A stretch of 64,000 bases of DNA from Solanum dulcamara (taxonomy: Eukaryota > Streptophyta > Magnoliopsida > Solanales > Solanaceae): positions 54,607,732 to 54,671,731 of the forward strand of contig NC_077248.1 in NCBI RefSeq assembly GCF_947179165.1. Direction: 5' to 3'. The first letter of the stretch is position 1. Each line of letters begins with the position of its first letter. Made by a program: the position numbers and the translations under genes. The notes below the pieces were generated by a model that searched no databases, was not told the DNA's origin, and saw nothing but the letters and a program-made list of their open reading frames with translations. Positions 1 to 10,579 of this stretch are shown one piece after another.

Positions 1-1720
1 ATAAGGTAGTTCAAAACTTTTCACGTATAAGGTAGTTCAACCACACTTAGCATTTATAAGAGAATTTGATTTGCAAGAGTTAACCAAATACTACTCTTTT
101 AACATTACTAAACCTTAACTAGAATGTACAATTATAAAGCACTAAATAAGGCCATTTATCAATATAATTTATCATTATAAATCATCGCATGCTTATCAAA
201 ATAGAACAAGTCAATTCAGTATTGTTGTCATAATGCAACAAGGTAGTACAACACACTTGTCATAATGCAACCAGATAATTCAATACACTTGTCATAATGC
301 AACAAGATAATTCAACACACTATCCTTAATATAACAAGATAAATGAAATTTATATTCATCATGACCTTGCAGATGCATAGAAAATGTACCTACCTAACGT
401 ACCTCTCAAAATCATAGATCATTCTCATCAGTACACATATGATAAAGATTCTTAATCTTTCTCATCTATTCATAACCTGTTGGAGACCCTAAGTGTCTAT
501 GTATCATACCTACATGGTATCCGATCCCACACAAGCCGCTCATTTGTAAGCTCACATTGAACTTGAATCATTCATCATTCGAATAATGGTTATATACTCA
601 CTATATCTTCATATTTCAATATGGTAACCTCTCCAATTACCTCTAAAGACAACACATCAAGCATAAGATAGCCACAATATCATCATTCATAACATCACCA
701 CATTATAGAGTAACTGCAAGTTCATAATTCATATTATCAATGAATAATTAATTAAACAATTTTGCATGCTAAATCTTACGAGCAACATTTAATTTCATCA
801 AAATAACAACAACTATGTTCAAACACCAATCAATATGCAATACAACTCACACTGCATATTGATAACTAAGCAAAGTCTAACTCCAAGTACATTGTAACCT
901 ACCTCAACCGATGAACTAGAAGCGAACAAGTTAAATTATCAGAGCCTTGTCTTTTCTCAATGCCTCAAAATGCTCAAAGTCTAATACAAAGAAAGTATAC
1001 AATATGCTCAATACCCTATTTACTCAAATAAAGATCTTGGAAATTCAAACTCACCTAATTTTACTTTTTTAGGAGGTCCAACGAGTAATTAACAGGATTT
1101 GTTTTATCCAATAAGAGATTTCAATGATTAGCTCAATCACATTCACGAATTCTTAGTCCCATTAACCTCTCTTCAACAGTTCGTATGCTCAAGAATCATT
1201 TTTATGGGGTTTTTAGATTTTCTAATACTGAAATCAAAGGTAGACTCATAATTTCATGTTAGCAGACCAAGTTCAATGAAAAAGAATTGAAAACATGCAT
1301 AAATAACCTAACTTTACATTCTTCCCCGGTAATTATAACCTTAGGGTTTAATCCACAAAGTTTTACGAAGAACTTACCCTTTGATTCTATGTAACAAATG
1401 AATCACGGAAGGGAAAGATGGATTGAAATTCCTTACCTCAAGAAAAAAAAGCCCAAAGTCTTGAAAATTATCCTTGAGGTTCTCCATTCTAATATTCCAA
1501 GTCATAATGAAGATTGGTCGGAAAACTAACTTAAAACACAAAATAAAATTCTCAACCTTTGTTATCGCGAAGACCGCTATAGTGGATCATCCCTTTGCTA
1601 TAGTGAAGTCAGGCGACTACACTTCCTTGCTATAGAGAACCTCCCTTCTCTATAGCAAAGGTCGTTATAGTGAAGGCCTCCAATTTCCCCCACTTTGTTC
1701 CATTTTTTTAGTTTTTGCAA
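1..1720 (-). mobile_element. Probable gypsy LTR-type fragment (cut by window edge)
   Basis: No credible coding frame is present. The composition and phrases resemble the minus-strand reading of long Solanaceae gypsy LTRs: runs of 'acacacttgtcataatgcaac'-like short repeats near 220-330, a 'tggtatccgatccc' type segment near 520, and a cluster of repeated 'gctatag' motifs at 1560-1670. The left end is outside the window and the right end is not sharply defined. No partner LTR, PBS or target duplication could be identified here. The assignment rests on general resemblance and is tentative; it could equally be ordinary repeat-rich intergenic DNA. Confidence 0.35.
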
Positions 1721-3159
1721 ATTCTTAACCTGTGGGAACCTATGCAACGGTATACTATGATTTTAAACAACTATAAGGACAGAACAAATCATTACAGCTC
1801 GAAAAGTGGGGTACTAAATGTATGGGGTAAAAATCAGGCAGTACACATCGGCTATCTTGAGGACCTGAATGGAAATAGTAATCCTATTTATGAAAATTTC
1901 GGAGTCAAGACAGCCAAAACCGGTATCATAAAAACAAAACCCACTTGGCTCCAAAAGTACGACCAAGCACAGGGTTGTGATCAATTGAGATAAGGTTAAG
2001 AATCCCACTATTGTGGAAGAGCCCGAGATCTTTACCCGTCGTTACGTAACTGAAGTAATGTGTAGTTACAGAACTTTATGAAGACAAAATATATAGATGG
2101 TGGTCCTTAGGGTTTAATTATAAATAGTCTGATATTTAACTTGTTGTGGGCATTGAGTTTTGACTCATTCACCAGTAATATATTGATATATTGTGTTCTT
2201 AAGCTCTTAAGCTATGGTGTTCATTTTTTTTGATTAATATCAATAAGATCAAGCTTATATAGTGACGTTGCCAACAATCAACACCGGATCTCAGGCTCAT
2301 TCTATTTACTTAACTTATTATTGCATTTTCATTCTGTAATTGTTGCTAGTCTTTTTGTTGGTCTTGTTCATACTAATTAAGCACAATATACAAACCACAT
2401 AATTTGATCGTCTCAATTTGTGTGTATTGAGACAAGTCTATAAATTTAATTGTATTATTTTAAGGGTAAACATAAGCCCTCCACAAAAAAATGTTATAGG
2501 TAACTTTTAAAAATAAGAAAAAGTAATTGCTATATCAAGTTAAAATACATTAATACAGTAAATATGAATTATATCGTTATGATATATAAGTTGAATCCTA
2601 AGTACAAATAATGTAGATAATAATCCACGGATTTGTTGATTTTGATCTCAACCAGTAAATGTTGTGGTGATGACACAAAAAAAAAGTTACCATAAACTTT
2701 TACTCAATCATTGGATTCTTATTCCTAATCTTAAAGATGAAAATACCCTCAAATCTTTTACAGTTATACCAAATTACCAATAGACTATTTATCTATTGCA
2801 GTACTTGCAAAAGTTTAGTCGTTTGGACACTTTAGATGCTCGACGAAGCATCAATATGTATATAACAATATTGGAGTACTAATTTTCTTTTTAATGGGGT
2901 AATTAATATATTATATCGCCTTCCTTATCAACAACCAAAAAAATGAATTGAGAGCAAGAAATGAATAAAATTAAAATTAAAACAAACTCAAATTAACAGT
3001 AAAATAAACACGAGTTTACAAAAATTTTGTTTAATTTTCTATGATGAGACTTGCCTGAAACTTGTTTTTTTAAGTGTTTTGTTACACAAAAGTTTTGTGT
3101 TCTTGACCCTTGTGATCCGGCCTCGAACCTGGTACATAACGGAAGCTTAGTGCACCTTT
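1721..3159. other. Intergenic stretch, possible retroelement remnant then gene 3' flank
   Basis: A 92-codon open frame at 1715-1993 has no recognisable domain and no family resemblance I can name, so it is not called a gene. The segment 1990-2400 has features seen in LTR-like DNA (a 'ttataaatag' TATA-like string near 2119 and an AATAAG polyadenylation-like string near 2243) but no paired repeat. From about 2430 to 3159 the DNA is AT-rich and holds the 3' flank of the minus-strand transcription factor gene. I see no second gene. Confidence 0.4.
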
Positions 3160-3879
3160 TTAGCTCTGCCATAAAAATGGCTCCTCGAGCCAGAATCCAA
3201 CATCGCCTCCAACAAGATGCCAAGTTGAAATCGGATAACAATAACTGTCAATTTGATCCACTTTATTGATGGAAAGATCTGGTAGATTGAAAAATGTATC
3301 ATCTTTATCGGTTGATGGAGAGTTTATGAATTCCGAGGACGAAGATGAACTATGCAGCTTGATGTGGCTCGACTCAGGAAATGTGGTGGCAGCGGCTTTT
3401 GCAGCCGCGATTTGAATGTCCTTAGGGGAAGTAGAAGCTGGACGTGGTAGTTGATCGGCTAAATAAGGGAAATTAAGGTAAGCGGAGTGACCTTTGATGG
3501 CTAAAGCCGCAACGTCATGAGCTCGAGCAGCCATATCAGCCGTCGAATAAGTTCCTAACCATATTCTTGATTTCTTCCTTGGCTCTCGAATTTCTGACAC
3601 CCATTTCCCCCAATTCCTCTTACGAACTCCTCTATAGGTTGGATGCTTATCTTCGTCCTTAATATTTATCTTCCTCCTCTTGTTCTCGTCGTCCCCATTG
3701 AATTCTTGAACTTCCTTTAATCTTTTCTTCGATTCATACTCTTTTGGGATCTTTGTGTTAGTGTTGCTCTCATTAAAGGAGGGCGGCGAAGAAGAAGAAG
3801 TTGTTAAAGAAGAATTTAAGTTATTTGATTTTTCAAGATTGTTTTGTCCTTGTTGAAGTACTTTCATTATTTTGATCAT
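3160..3879 (-). CDS. AP2/ERF transcription factor, DREB subfamily A-4 (TINY-like)
   Basis: An intact, single-exon frame encodes 239 residues. A single AP2 domain spans about residues 82-138: the YRG element begins at [12 protein letters not shown] and the RAYD-type element is [14 protein letters not shown]. Val94 and Glu99 sit at the positions (AP2 14 and 19) that mark DREB rather than ERF proteins, and the block [13 protein letters not shown] plus the downstream [11 protein letters not shown] are typical of group A-4 (TINY, ERF034/035-like). Basic residues at 51-71 (KKRLK, KRRK) could act as a nuclear signal. Ser-rich tracts lie at 27-31 and 177-182, and the acidic/aromatic tail ([14 protein letters not shown]) is typical of A-4 activators. 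Members bind DRE/CRT-type promoter elements in the nucleus and act in stress and growth control; targets here are inference. An alternative start is Met5. Length and lack of introns fit the family. It is the only intact cellular gene seen, with repeats on both sides. Confidence 0.93.
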   Translation of the reverse strand: MIKIMKVLQQGQNNLEKSNNLNSSLTTSSSSPPSFNESNTNTKIPKEYESKKRLKEVQEFNGDDENKRRKINIKDEDKHPTYRGVRKRNWGKWVSEIREPRKKSRIWLGTYSTADMAARAHDVAALAIKGHSAYLNFPYLADQLPRPASTSPKDIQIAAAKAAATTFPESSHIKLHSSSSSSEFINSPSTDKDDTFFNLPDLSINKVDQIDSYCYPISTWHLVGGDVGFWLEEPFLWQS

Positions 3880-4003
3880 AGAGTGGTAAGAGAAATAATG
3901 TATAGGAAGAATAGTAGTACATTAAAATAGAAAAATGGTAGCTTCTATACAATTAAAAAAAGAAATACAATGGTTCTTCTTTTGTATAAATTGGTAAGAT
4001 TCA

Positions 4004-4013
4004 TTTATATAAA
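4004..4013 (-). promoter_or_regulatory. Candidate TATA box of the DREB gene
   Basis: Read on the minus strand this is TTTATATAAA, about 125 bases upstream of the first ATG, which leaves room for a 5' leader of roughly 90-100 bases. A weaker TATA-like string (TTTATACAAA) lies at 3981-3990, closer to the gene. The flanking 3880-4430 stretch is AT- and purine-rich and is presumed to be the promoter; I cannot point to a proven cis element. Confidence 0.5.
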
Positions 4014-4427
4014 GGAAAGGAAATAAAGAAGAAAGGACCGTTGGCCACGACGGTGTGTACAGTTCAGCTATTTTCTGACCCATGTGGCAAATGACTTTTC
4101 TTTTCTTTTTATTTTTTTCAAAAGGAAGAAAAAGAAAGGGAGAATAATTTTTTTAAGGGATTGAATAGGTGTAGTATTTTTCGGCATCATCACAGGGAAG
4201 AGAAAATTGTCATTAGAAAAGCCCCATGTAATTCACATTTGGGTCTATCTACGAATACATAATCTATTGGTAGAAAGAGTAATATACGGAAAATGGCTAA
4301 AAATATTTTTAAACTCTATTGTTAATTAATAGATCAAAAATACTTTCAGTTGATAATTTTGTATTCATTGATTCCTACTGTTTACTGAATATATATCTAT
4401 ATATCTATTACACATGGTAATTAAAAA

Positions 4428-4431
<4 letters not shown>

Positions 4432-4483
<52 letters not shown>
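4432..4483. repeat. (TA)n microsatellite
   Basis: About 26 uninterrupted TA dinucleotides, roughly 550 bases upstream of the DREB start codon. A length-variable tract of this kind is a natural marker and may affect promoter DNA melting (inference). Confidence 0.97.
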
Positions 4484-4486
<3 letters not shown>

Positions 4487-4739
4487 AAATAACAACTTTG
4501 TTATGGCTGGTCGTCTCATTCTTATATTTCAAGTTTCAACGAACTCTAAACTATACCAGTCAGTCAATGCAGGATTTACGCACCTAATCTCTATTTGTTT
4601 GTTTCTTACCATTGTAGATAGATTTAAATTGCACAATTTAATTGCATACTAAACTTGGAAAACAGCTACGAAGTTTTAGTTTGTTGACCAATAAAAGTCT
4701 TGACAGGAAAAATAGATAATTGAAGTGTTCATCATCAAC

Positions 4740-4807
4740 TCAGGGCGGAGCTACTAGCACGCATATGGGTTCGGGTTATATGGGTTCGGTAGAACCCGAA
4801 CCCATAT
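4740..4807. repeat. Short inverted repeat with element-like border
   Basis: The 15-base arms at 4763-4777 and 4793-4807 (atatgggttcgggtt and its complement) are perfectly complementary, and the spacer repeats 'atatgggttcgg' once more. The stretch opens with 'gggcggagcta', a phrase I associate with borders of short Solanaceae transposon families. It may be a truncated non-autonomous element. No matching right border or target duplication was found. Confidence 0.5.
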
Positions 4808-4968
4808 AGATATGAGATATTATAGAATGGAAATGTTGAGTCCTATCCAATAATAATTCTTGTCATTTTTATTTTATTAGCTGATAGACAAACTATTGAG
4901 TTTTCGTTCAATTTCTTTTTAAATTTACTTTACGAATCAATGATTGTTGTTGAGCCATTTATTTTTAT

Positions 4969-5967
4969 GCGATAATGCATAAGTACCTCCCTGAACTATG
5001 ACTGAAATTCTAGTGACACGCTTTAATTTAACTAGGGTCCTATTATCCCGCTGAACTCATTTTGTTTGCATTTTTGTGCACCTTTTATGCTGACGTGACA
5101 TCTTCAACCAAGTAAGCTGATTGTATTTGTACACACGCGCCGCCACAGCAGAAAATAAATTTTTTAAATTTTTTATAAAAAGAACTAAATAATATATTTT
5201 TCAAAAAAAACATTAAAAATATTTTTTTTAAAAGAATTAGTTTTTAATTCTTTTTAAAAAAAATTATTTTCTTTATCTTGTATTTAAATTAAGTTAATAC
5301 ACATAATTTTTATTTTTTAAAAAAATCTTGTATTTAAACTTTTTAAATTTTGTTTACCTTCATTTATTGTCTTTTCTCTTTATTTTTCAATTGATTTTAT
5401 TTACTTTTTTTATTTTCTTTGTATTTTTTTTTATCTTATTTCAAATTTAATTCTAAATGTCTTGTATTTAAAATAAATTAATTTCAAATGAATATCAAAA
5501 TAAGTGAAACAAAATCAAATAAAACATAAAAAATTAAAATATTAATATTAAAGGAAACTTTTTAATTATGTTTTTAAAGAATCCATATATCTTTTGAAAA
5601 TAATTAAAAGTGAAAAGATAAAAAAATAATGAAAGAAAAAAATTAAAAAATTAAAGTGAGGAAGAAATTAAAATAAATATTTTACATAGAAAGAAATTAT
5701 AATAATTAAATATATATGTAAGTTTTAATATCAATAATTATGTGTATTAACTAATTATAAAGTTGTCAATTAAAAAAAGAACATGTGTCCAATTATTTTC
5801 ACTCATTACTTGCCTTCAAAAGAGAGTGTACACACTCTGTGCCTCGTCAGTTTTTAGAGTGAATTTATTCCATTTTAAAATAGTTCAGGGATTAATAGGA
5901 CTCTAGTAAAGTTAAGGTGTATAACTGAGATTTCGGACATTGTTGAGGGTGGTACTTATGCATTATC
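4969..5967. mobile_element. Long-TIR MITE (Mutator-like), about 1 kb
   Basis: The first ~85 bases (beginning gataatgcataagtacc at 4971) are matched, as an inverted complement with scattered mismatches, by the last ~85 bases (ending ggtacttatgcattatc at 5967). The element is flanked by perfect 11-base direct repeats, TTTATTTTTAT, at 4958-4968 and 5968-5978. Long TIRs with a 9-11 base duplication are the hallmark of Mutator-superfamily elements. The interior is very AT-rich with no coding frame, so this is a non-autonomous copy. It sits about 1.1 kb upstream of the DREB start codon. The left end has two extra bases (gc) not mirrored at the right. Confidence 0.85.
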
Positions 5968-6012
5968 TTTATTTTTATTAATAAATTTATTAAATATGTA
6001 CAAATATTAAGC

Positions 6013-6612
6013 TAGCATTTGGCCCAAGTTTCTAAATATTTTTGGCAAGTAATTTTTTGGTGAAGATTCACCATTCGTTTGACCATAAATTTTACCAAGA
6101 ATATTTGATTGTTTCAAAAAATATTATTTTGTACCCTTAAGTTCTAAAAATTATTTAAAATATCCATAAGTTTGTGCTATTATTTTATAATGAATATGTT
6201 TCATTAAAAAAACTTTATAAAAGAATTGATAACAATCAACAACAACAAAAGAATAATATAGGCAAAAGCAATACATTAATTGAATTTAAAACAAATTGTT
6301 TTTTTTTCAATCTTGTCACTCAAACTATTCTTTTTCGAAAGAAATAATAACAAATTATTCTTTTATAAAATTTCTCCACATTCTACGAACAATTTCTTTT
6401 CGACAATAAATGATAGGTGTTTTTATAAAATATAAAAATTTGGGGTAATTTTTAAATTTTTAAGACTTTTCAAGTTCTAATTTTTTCTAGAACTTTCGAA
6501 TTTAGGATATTTGCTAAATATATTTGTCGAGTAATGATAAATTATATGGTCAGACATTAGCTCCCAATTTTTTTTCAAATTTTTTCCCAAAAAACTCTTT
6601 GGGGCAAACGGT
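6013..6612. mobile_element. Probable MITE with imperfect TIRs
   Basis: The left border 'agcatttggcccaag' and, further in, 'cgtttgaccataaattt' are mirrored at the right by the complements of 'cgtttgccccaaa' and 'gtctgaccatataattt'. Identity is moderate, so this is an old copy. No clear target duplication was found, and the superfamily (hAT or other) is undecided. The interior is AT-rich and non-coding. Confidence 0.45.
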
Positions 6613-7196
6613 TTGTAAATTTAGAACTTAATTAATATCACTTATAAATCATCGTTATAATGTTCAGAACTCATAAAATTGAAATTCTAATTTCGCTTCT
6701 ATGTATCGTTGAAGAACAAAATTTTGCCATTTTATGAAAAGTATTTAATTTGACTTTATATTTTTTTTATAATTGACGGTAGAGGGCAAATCTAATTGGT
6801 TAATAAATTTAAACTGGAGTTCAGATCTATTTTCCACTAATTTGGATTTTTTGTTACAAGGGAAGCAGACAAAATATTGAAAGCTCGTTATGACCTTCAT
6901 GAGAAAATCTTGTGTTTTTTAACAAAATGAAATCAATTGATCAGAATATCTGGAATTTTCAATGACATGTGGTACTGGAAAAGATATAAAAAAAGAATTA
7001 TAAAATTTGAGAAACAAAAAGAAATTAACTTCTCTTTAATACACATGAGTCACATGTTAGTGGGTCCAAATTAAACCAGTTCAAAAGTGGGTCCAAATTG
7101 CTTTCCACTCCAGATAATTTGCTTGCCTAATTGGTTAATTAGATAAAGAAATTTGGGGAAATTATTTTATTTTTTCAAGTTTCACATTTCTATATA

Positions 7197-7458
7197 CTTT
7201 CTCCATCCATTTTACTTATTCACTATATTAACAATAGATATCCAATAATATTTATTCAATTTATAAAATTAAGAGATAATTTATATTTAATTTTTAATTT
7301 ACTTTTATCATTAAATAGTAGTTATTTTTCTATTATATTTTTCAAGACATTATATTTATTATATTCAATTGATAATATGATAAAATTATCTTCTATTTAT
7401 AGTTTCTTAAAAATTATATAAAATTAATAGTGAATAAATAAAAATGGACGGAGTGAGT
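7197..7458. mobile_element. Stowaway-type MITE 1
   Basis: The left end 'tttctccatccattttactt' is mirrored by the complement of 'aaaaatggacggagtgagt' at the right end. Both match the 'CTCCCTCCGTCC' style of plant Stowaway (Tc1/mariner-derived) termini, and both sides carry a TA dinucleotide as expected for the target duplication. The length of about 262 bases and lack of coding capacity fit the class. Confidence 0.75.
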
Positions 7459-7549
7459 TACAAAACGAAGTTTGAACTACCATTTTAATCTGCGGTCTAA
7501 ATCCGTTTTTTACAATACAAAATGTGTAAATTTGTGGAAACACATTTTA

Positions 7550-7790
7550 CTTCCTCCATTCACTTTTATTTGTCCAGTATTTCAAAAATAAATTTTATTT
7601 TTACTTATCATTTTTAATATATCAGGAAAAGGTAATTTTTATAGTACCCTTAGCAATAATTGTTTATTAATCAAAATATTTTTCAAGACTAAATATTAAT
7701 CATCAATTAATATAAATATTATGATAAATTCATAATATCAATAATTAATTTTTTAAGAGGTGCGCATTTAAAGTGAACAAATAAACCACA
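7550..7790. mobile_element. Stowaway-type MITE 2 (decayed right end)
   Basis: The left end 'cctccattcacttttatttg' is a good Stowaway terminus. The right end keeps only 'aagtgaacaaata' and lacks a clean terminal block, so the boundary is approximate. Confidence 0.5.
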
Positions 7791-7986
7791 ACAAAAAAAA
7801 TACTTTTAAAAATGAATGTTCTATAACCAATATAAAAACATTATAAAATATCAACTAGAAAAGGTATATATTACAACTCTTATATTTATCGTCCCAAATT
7901 TTTGAAAAGATAATCATACAAATTGATATGCTAAATTGTGTCAAAGAATTAATTTTCCTCTTTCACCACACTCTTGTTTACTATTA

Positions 7987-8247
7987 CTTTCTCCATTCAG
8001 TTTTTATTTGTTTATTATTTAAAAAATGAAATTTAAATTTTATTTATCATTTTTAGCATGTAAAAAATTATATTTTTCTATTTTATCCACAATATTAAGT
8101 ATTTAATATATTCAATCTCTTTTTAAAATTTAAAACTATACATTAATTAATATATGAATATTATAAAAAAATATTTATATTAATTATTAATTTGTAATAA
8201 ACCTGTGAATTTCCAAATGAATAAATAAAAGTGAATGAAGAAAATAG
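7987..8247. mobile_element. Stowaway-type MITE 3
   Basis: The left end 'ctttctccattcag' is mirrored by the complement of 'gtgaatgaagaaaatag'. TA dinucleotides flank both ends. The length of 261 bases is almost the same as MITE 1, which suggests the same family. Confidence 0.7.
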
Positions 8248-8292
8248 TAAAACAGGACTTTAAGGTTGGTTTAAGTAAAGGCATTTTCTTTT

Positions 8293-8359
8293 ATTCGAGA
8301 GTTAGCAGGCAACGCACCGTCAATATATGTGCTTCACTTGCCTGCTAACTCTCTTGAAT
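8293..8359. other. MicroRNA-like hairpin candidate
   Basis: The 16-base arm gagagttagcaggcaa (8297-8312) is perfectly complementary to 8338-8353. The stem extends outward through attc/gaat after a 2-base bulge and inward through gcac/gtgc, giving about 24 pairs around a short AT-rich loop. This resembles a plant pre-miRNA in size and pairing. I do not recognise either arm as a conserved plant miRNA. It could instead be a small inverted-repeat transposon remnant, since it lies just beyond Stowaway MITE 3. Which strand would be transcribed is unknown. Confidence 0.45.
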
Positions 8360-8420
8360 TCAAGTATTTCATTTGCAACATTTGGGATCATGTAGGACCC
8401 AATTTTTATTTCTTCATTTC

Positions 8421-8820
8421 AAGTTTGATTTCAATATTTAGTGGTGTGGTAAATTAATAATTATAACTTGTTTAATTTCAAGTTTTCAACGTGTATATAT
8501 ATATATATATATATATATTCATACAATAGAAAATTATGAATTTTCAAAATTAATTTGGTATAGTTTGATATTTTTAAGTTTGATTTTAATATTTAGTGAT
8601 ATGGTAAATCGATAATTATATGTCATTCAATTTTCGTAATTTCAACATATATATATACTTACAGAATATAGAATTATGACTTTTAAAAATTAATTCGATA
8701 TAATTTGATATTTTTAAGCTTGATTTCATTATTTAGCGATATAGTAAATCAGTAATTATATTTTTTCCAATTTCAAATTTTCAACATATATATACCCATA
8801 AAATAGAGAATTATATCGTG
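8421..8820. repeat. Three-copy tandem repeat, unit ~140-155 bp
   Basis: Units begin at about 8421, 8576 and 8716, each with 'aag(t/c)ttgattt', followed by '(a)tttag(t/c)g' and 'ggtaaat', and each ending in a run of 'tatatata' and an 'atagaaaattatga'-like block. The first unit is longer because its TA run (8493-8518) has expanded. Copies diverge by scattered substitutions, so the array is not recent. Confidence 0.8.
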
Positions 8821-10579
8821 CATATTAATACCTAACACATAGAAATGTATATTCAAAAGAAAATAGAAGTAACTCCCTTTGTTAATCAACTACATACAAA
8901 AAATATTTTAATCAAGATAAAAATACTACATAAATTGAGATACAAAAATATTGTTGATTATATTTAAAAGATACTATATAAATTGAGATTAAAAAAATAT
9001 CAAATATGATTTACAATACTTTTCTTATCATTAATCTACCTATAGCTTAAATATAGTCAAATATATTCTTTTATTTGAATTTTGAATTTAGAAATATATA
9101 TGTACAACAAATTGAAAGTTGAAACATCTAAAGTAATTTTAAAAATTATTCTTAATCCTAGGGCCCGTGCACAGCACGGACGTTACTACTCTGGTCAGAC
9201 AACAAGTTTCACTAAGGACCAGGAACTATCAATGCCATATTAAGGCAATTGACCAAGAAAAAAGAAAAAAAAAAATCAAACATAGAAGTTGATTGAAATA
9301 AAATTAAAAAAAAATAAAAAGGTCATGGATTCTCTGATACCCAATGAATTCGTTTATTTCAGTACCTGTTTTTATGATATTTGACAAAGTAATTAAATTA
9401 TGAGTAGGTGGTTGTCTCCTAATTAATAATGAATCCCAAGTCTCATTTCTTTATGGGAAATTTTTTAAAACAAGCAATATTTTATCATTTAATAGGACTC
9501 CTTAGCTACACTTTCAATATTTATTAATAATAGTAATTTTTTGAGTTGCTATTCGCCAGATTATGTATTTTTATTTTTTTTAATTTAATAGAATACATCT
9601 AATAAATAACCAATTAGAGAAATCTTTCAAGTATAGTAATGTTTTCCTGATAATATTCAATTAGTTCTAATTATGTTTTAGAAAAGGAAACATGCGACTT
9701 CAATCATCTTTCTCTCTCTTCCTCCATTAACGTGCTTCAACCCTCTTCCTCGTCCTCCATTAACGAACTGCAATTCTTGTATAATGCAACTCGGTTAGTC
9801 AAGTTTGTGGCTGAAAAAAGGAGCTCCATACTGGCAATTTGATTTTGTGCTAAATCATTCAGGTATTTCGAATTCAATTTTTTGTTTAGAGTTCAATCTG
9901 TTTTAAACCTCAAAAATCAATTTGAATGTGTTATTTTGAATTTAATTTTTTTTGAATGCATCAATTCAAAGAGTGATTATGTTTTTTTCTATTCTGTATT
10001 TAAATCTTATATGATCACAAATTTGGTCCGTCTTATTATTTTTGAGTGATGCAAATCACGTGATAAGTTAGTTAAAATATTTTTTTGGAATACAAATGAA
10101 ATATAAATACATTTGTATGTGTATCTTATAATTGGTTTTTTTCTGATACAAAATTTGTATCCTTATTTTAGTATTCCATCAAATTTGTCATAATATAACA
10201 ATTTAACTTATGAATACTAATCATGTTTGCAGTGTGGATTATGGATACAAATCAAATGTTGAATCATTTTGAATATTTGTGTATTAATTATTTTGGAATA
10301 CAAAGTGATTGTGACACATTTTGTTTTGGAATACGATGTGCTTTGGATATAATTATTTTTGGGCTTATTATTATATGTTTGTTTGATACAAAATTTATTT
10401 GTTGATCTTATTTTGAATACGAATAACTTGTTGAATGGACTTGAATATTTGTATATTAATGGTTTTAGAATACAATATGCTGGTGTACGATTGGAATATA
10501 TTTTTTGTCTGATTGTAATATATTTTTTGTCTGAATACAATAAGATATGGGGTGCATTAATTTTTTGATCATGCATTCA
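8821..10579. other. AT-rich intergenic DNA with a small GC palindrome
   Basis: No gene is seen. The direct repeat 'atactacataaattgagat' type block occurs twice near 8921-8990. A GC palindrome ccgtgc-aca-gcacgg lies at 9165-9179 (described separately). From about 9850 onward the sequence becomes rich in 'gaatac(a)' and 'ttggaata' words and appears to be the left flank of the Mutator-like remnant. Confidence 0.5.
9162..9182 (-). repeat. GC palindrome, possible Helitron 3' hairpin
   Basis: The palindrome ccgtgc/aca/gcacgg sits in very AT-rich DNA. Read on the minus strand it is followed within a few bases by CTAG, as at many plant Helitron 3' ends (hairpin then CTRR). The usual T after CTRR is absent and no 5' TC end was identified, so this is only a suggestion. 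Confidence 0.3.

Noticed and set aside
1715..1993. 92-codon open frame in the left repeat region
   Set aside because: No recognisable domain, and it lies in DNA that looks retroelement-derived. Too weak to call a gene.
3051..3269. 72-codon plus-strand open frame overlapping the 3' end of the DREB gene
   Set aside because: It is the antisense shadow of a well-supported gene, with no domain of its own.
10217..10576. 119-codon minus-strand frame beside the MULE remnant
   Set aside because: It is composed of repeated Tyr/Ile/Asn words from the 'gaatac' repeat field and overlaps other frames on both strands.
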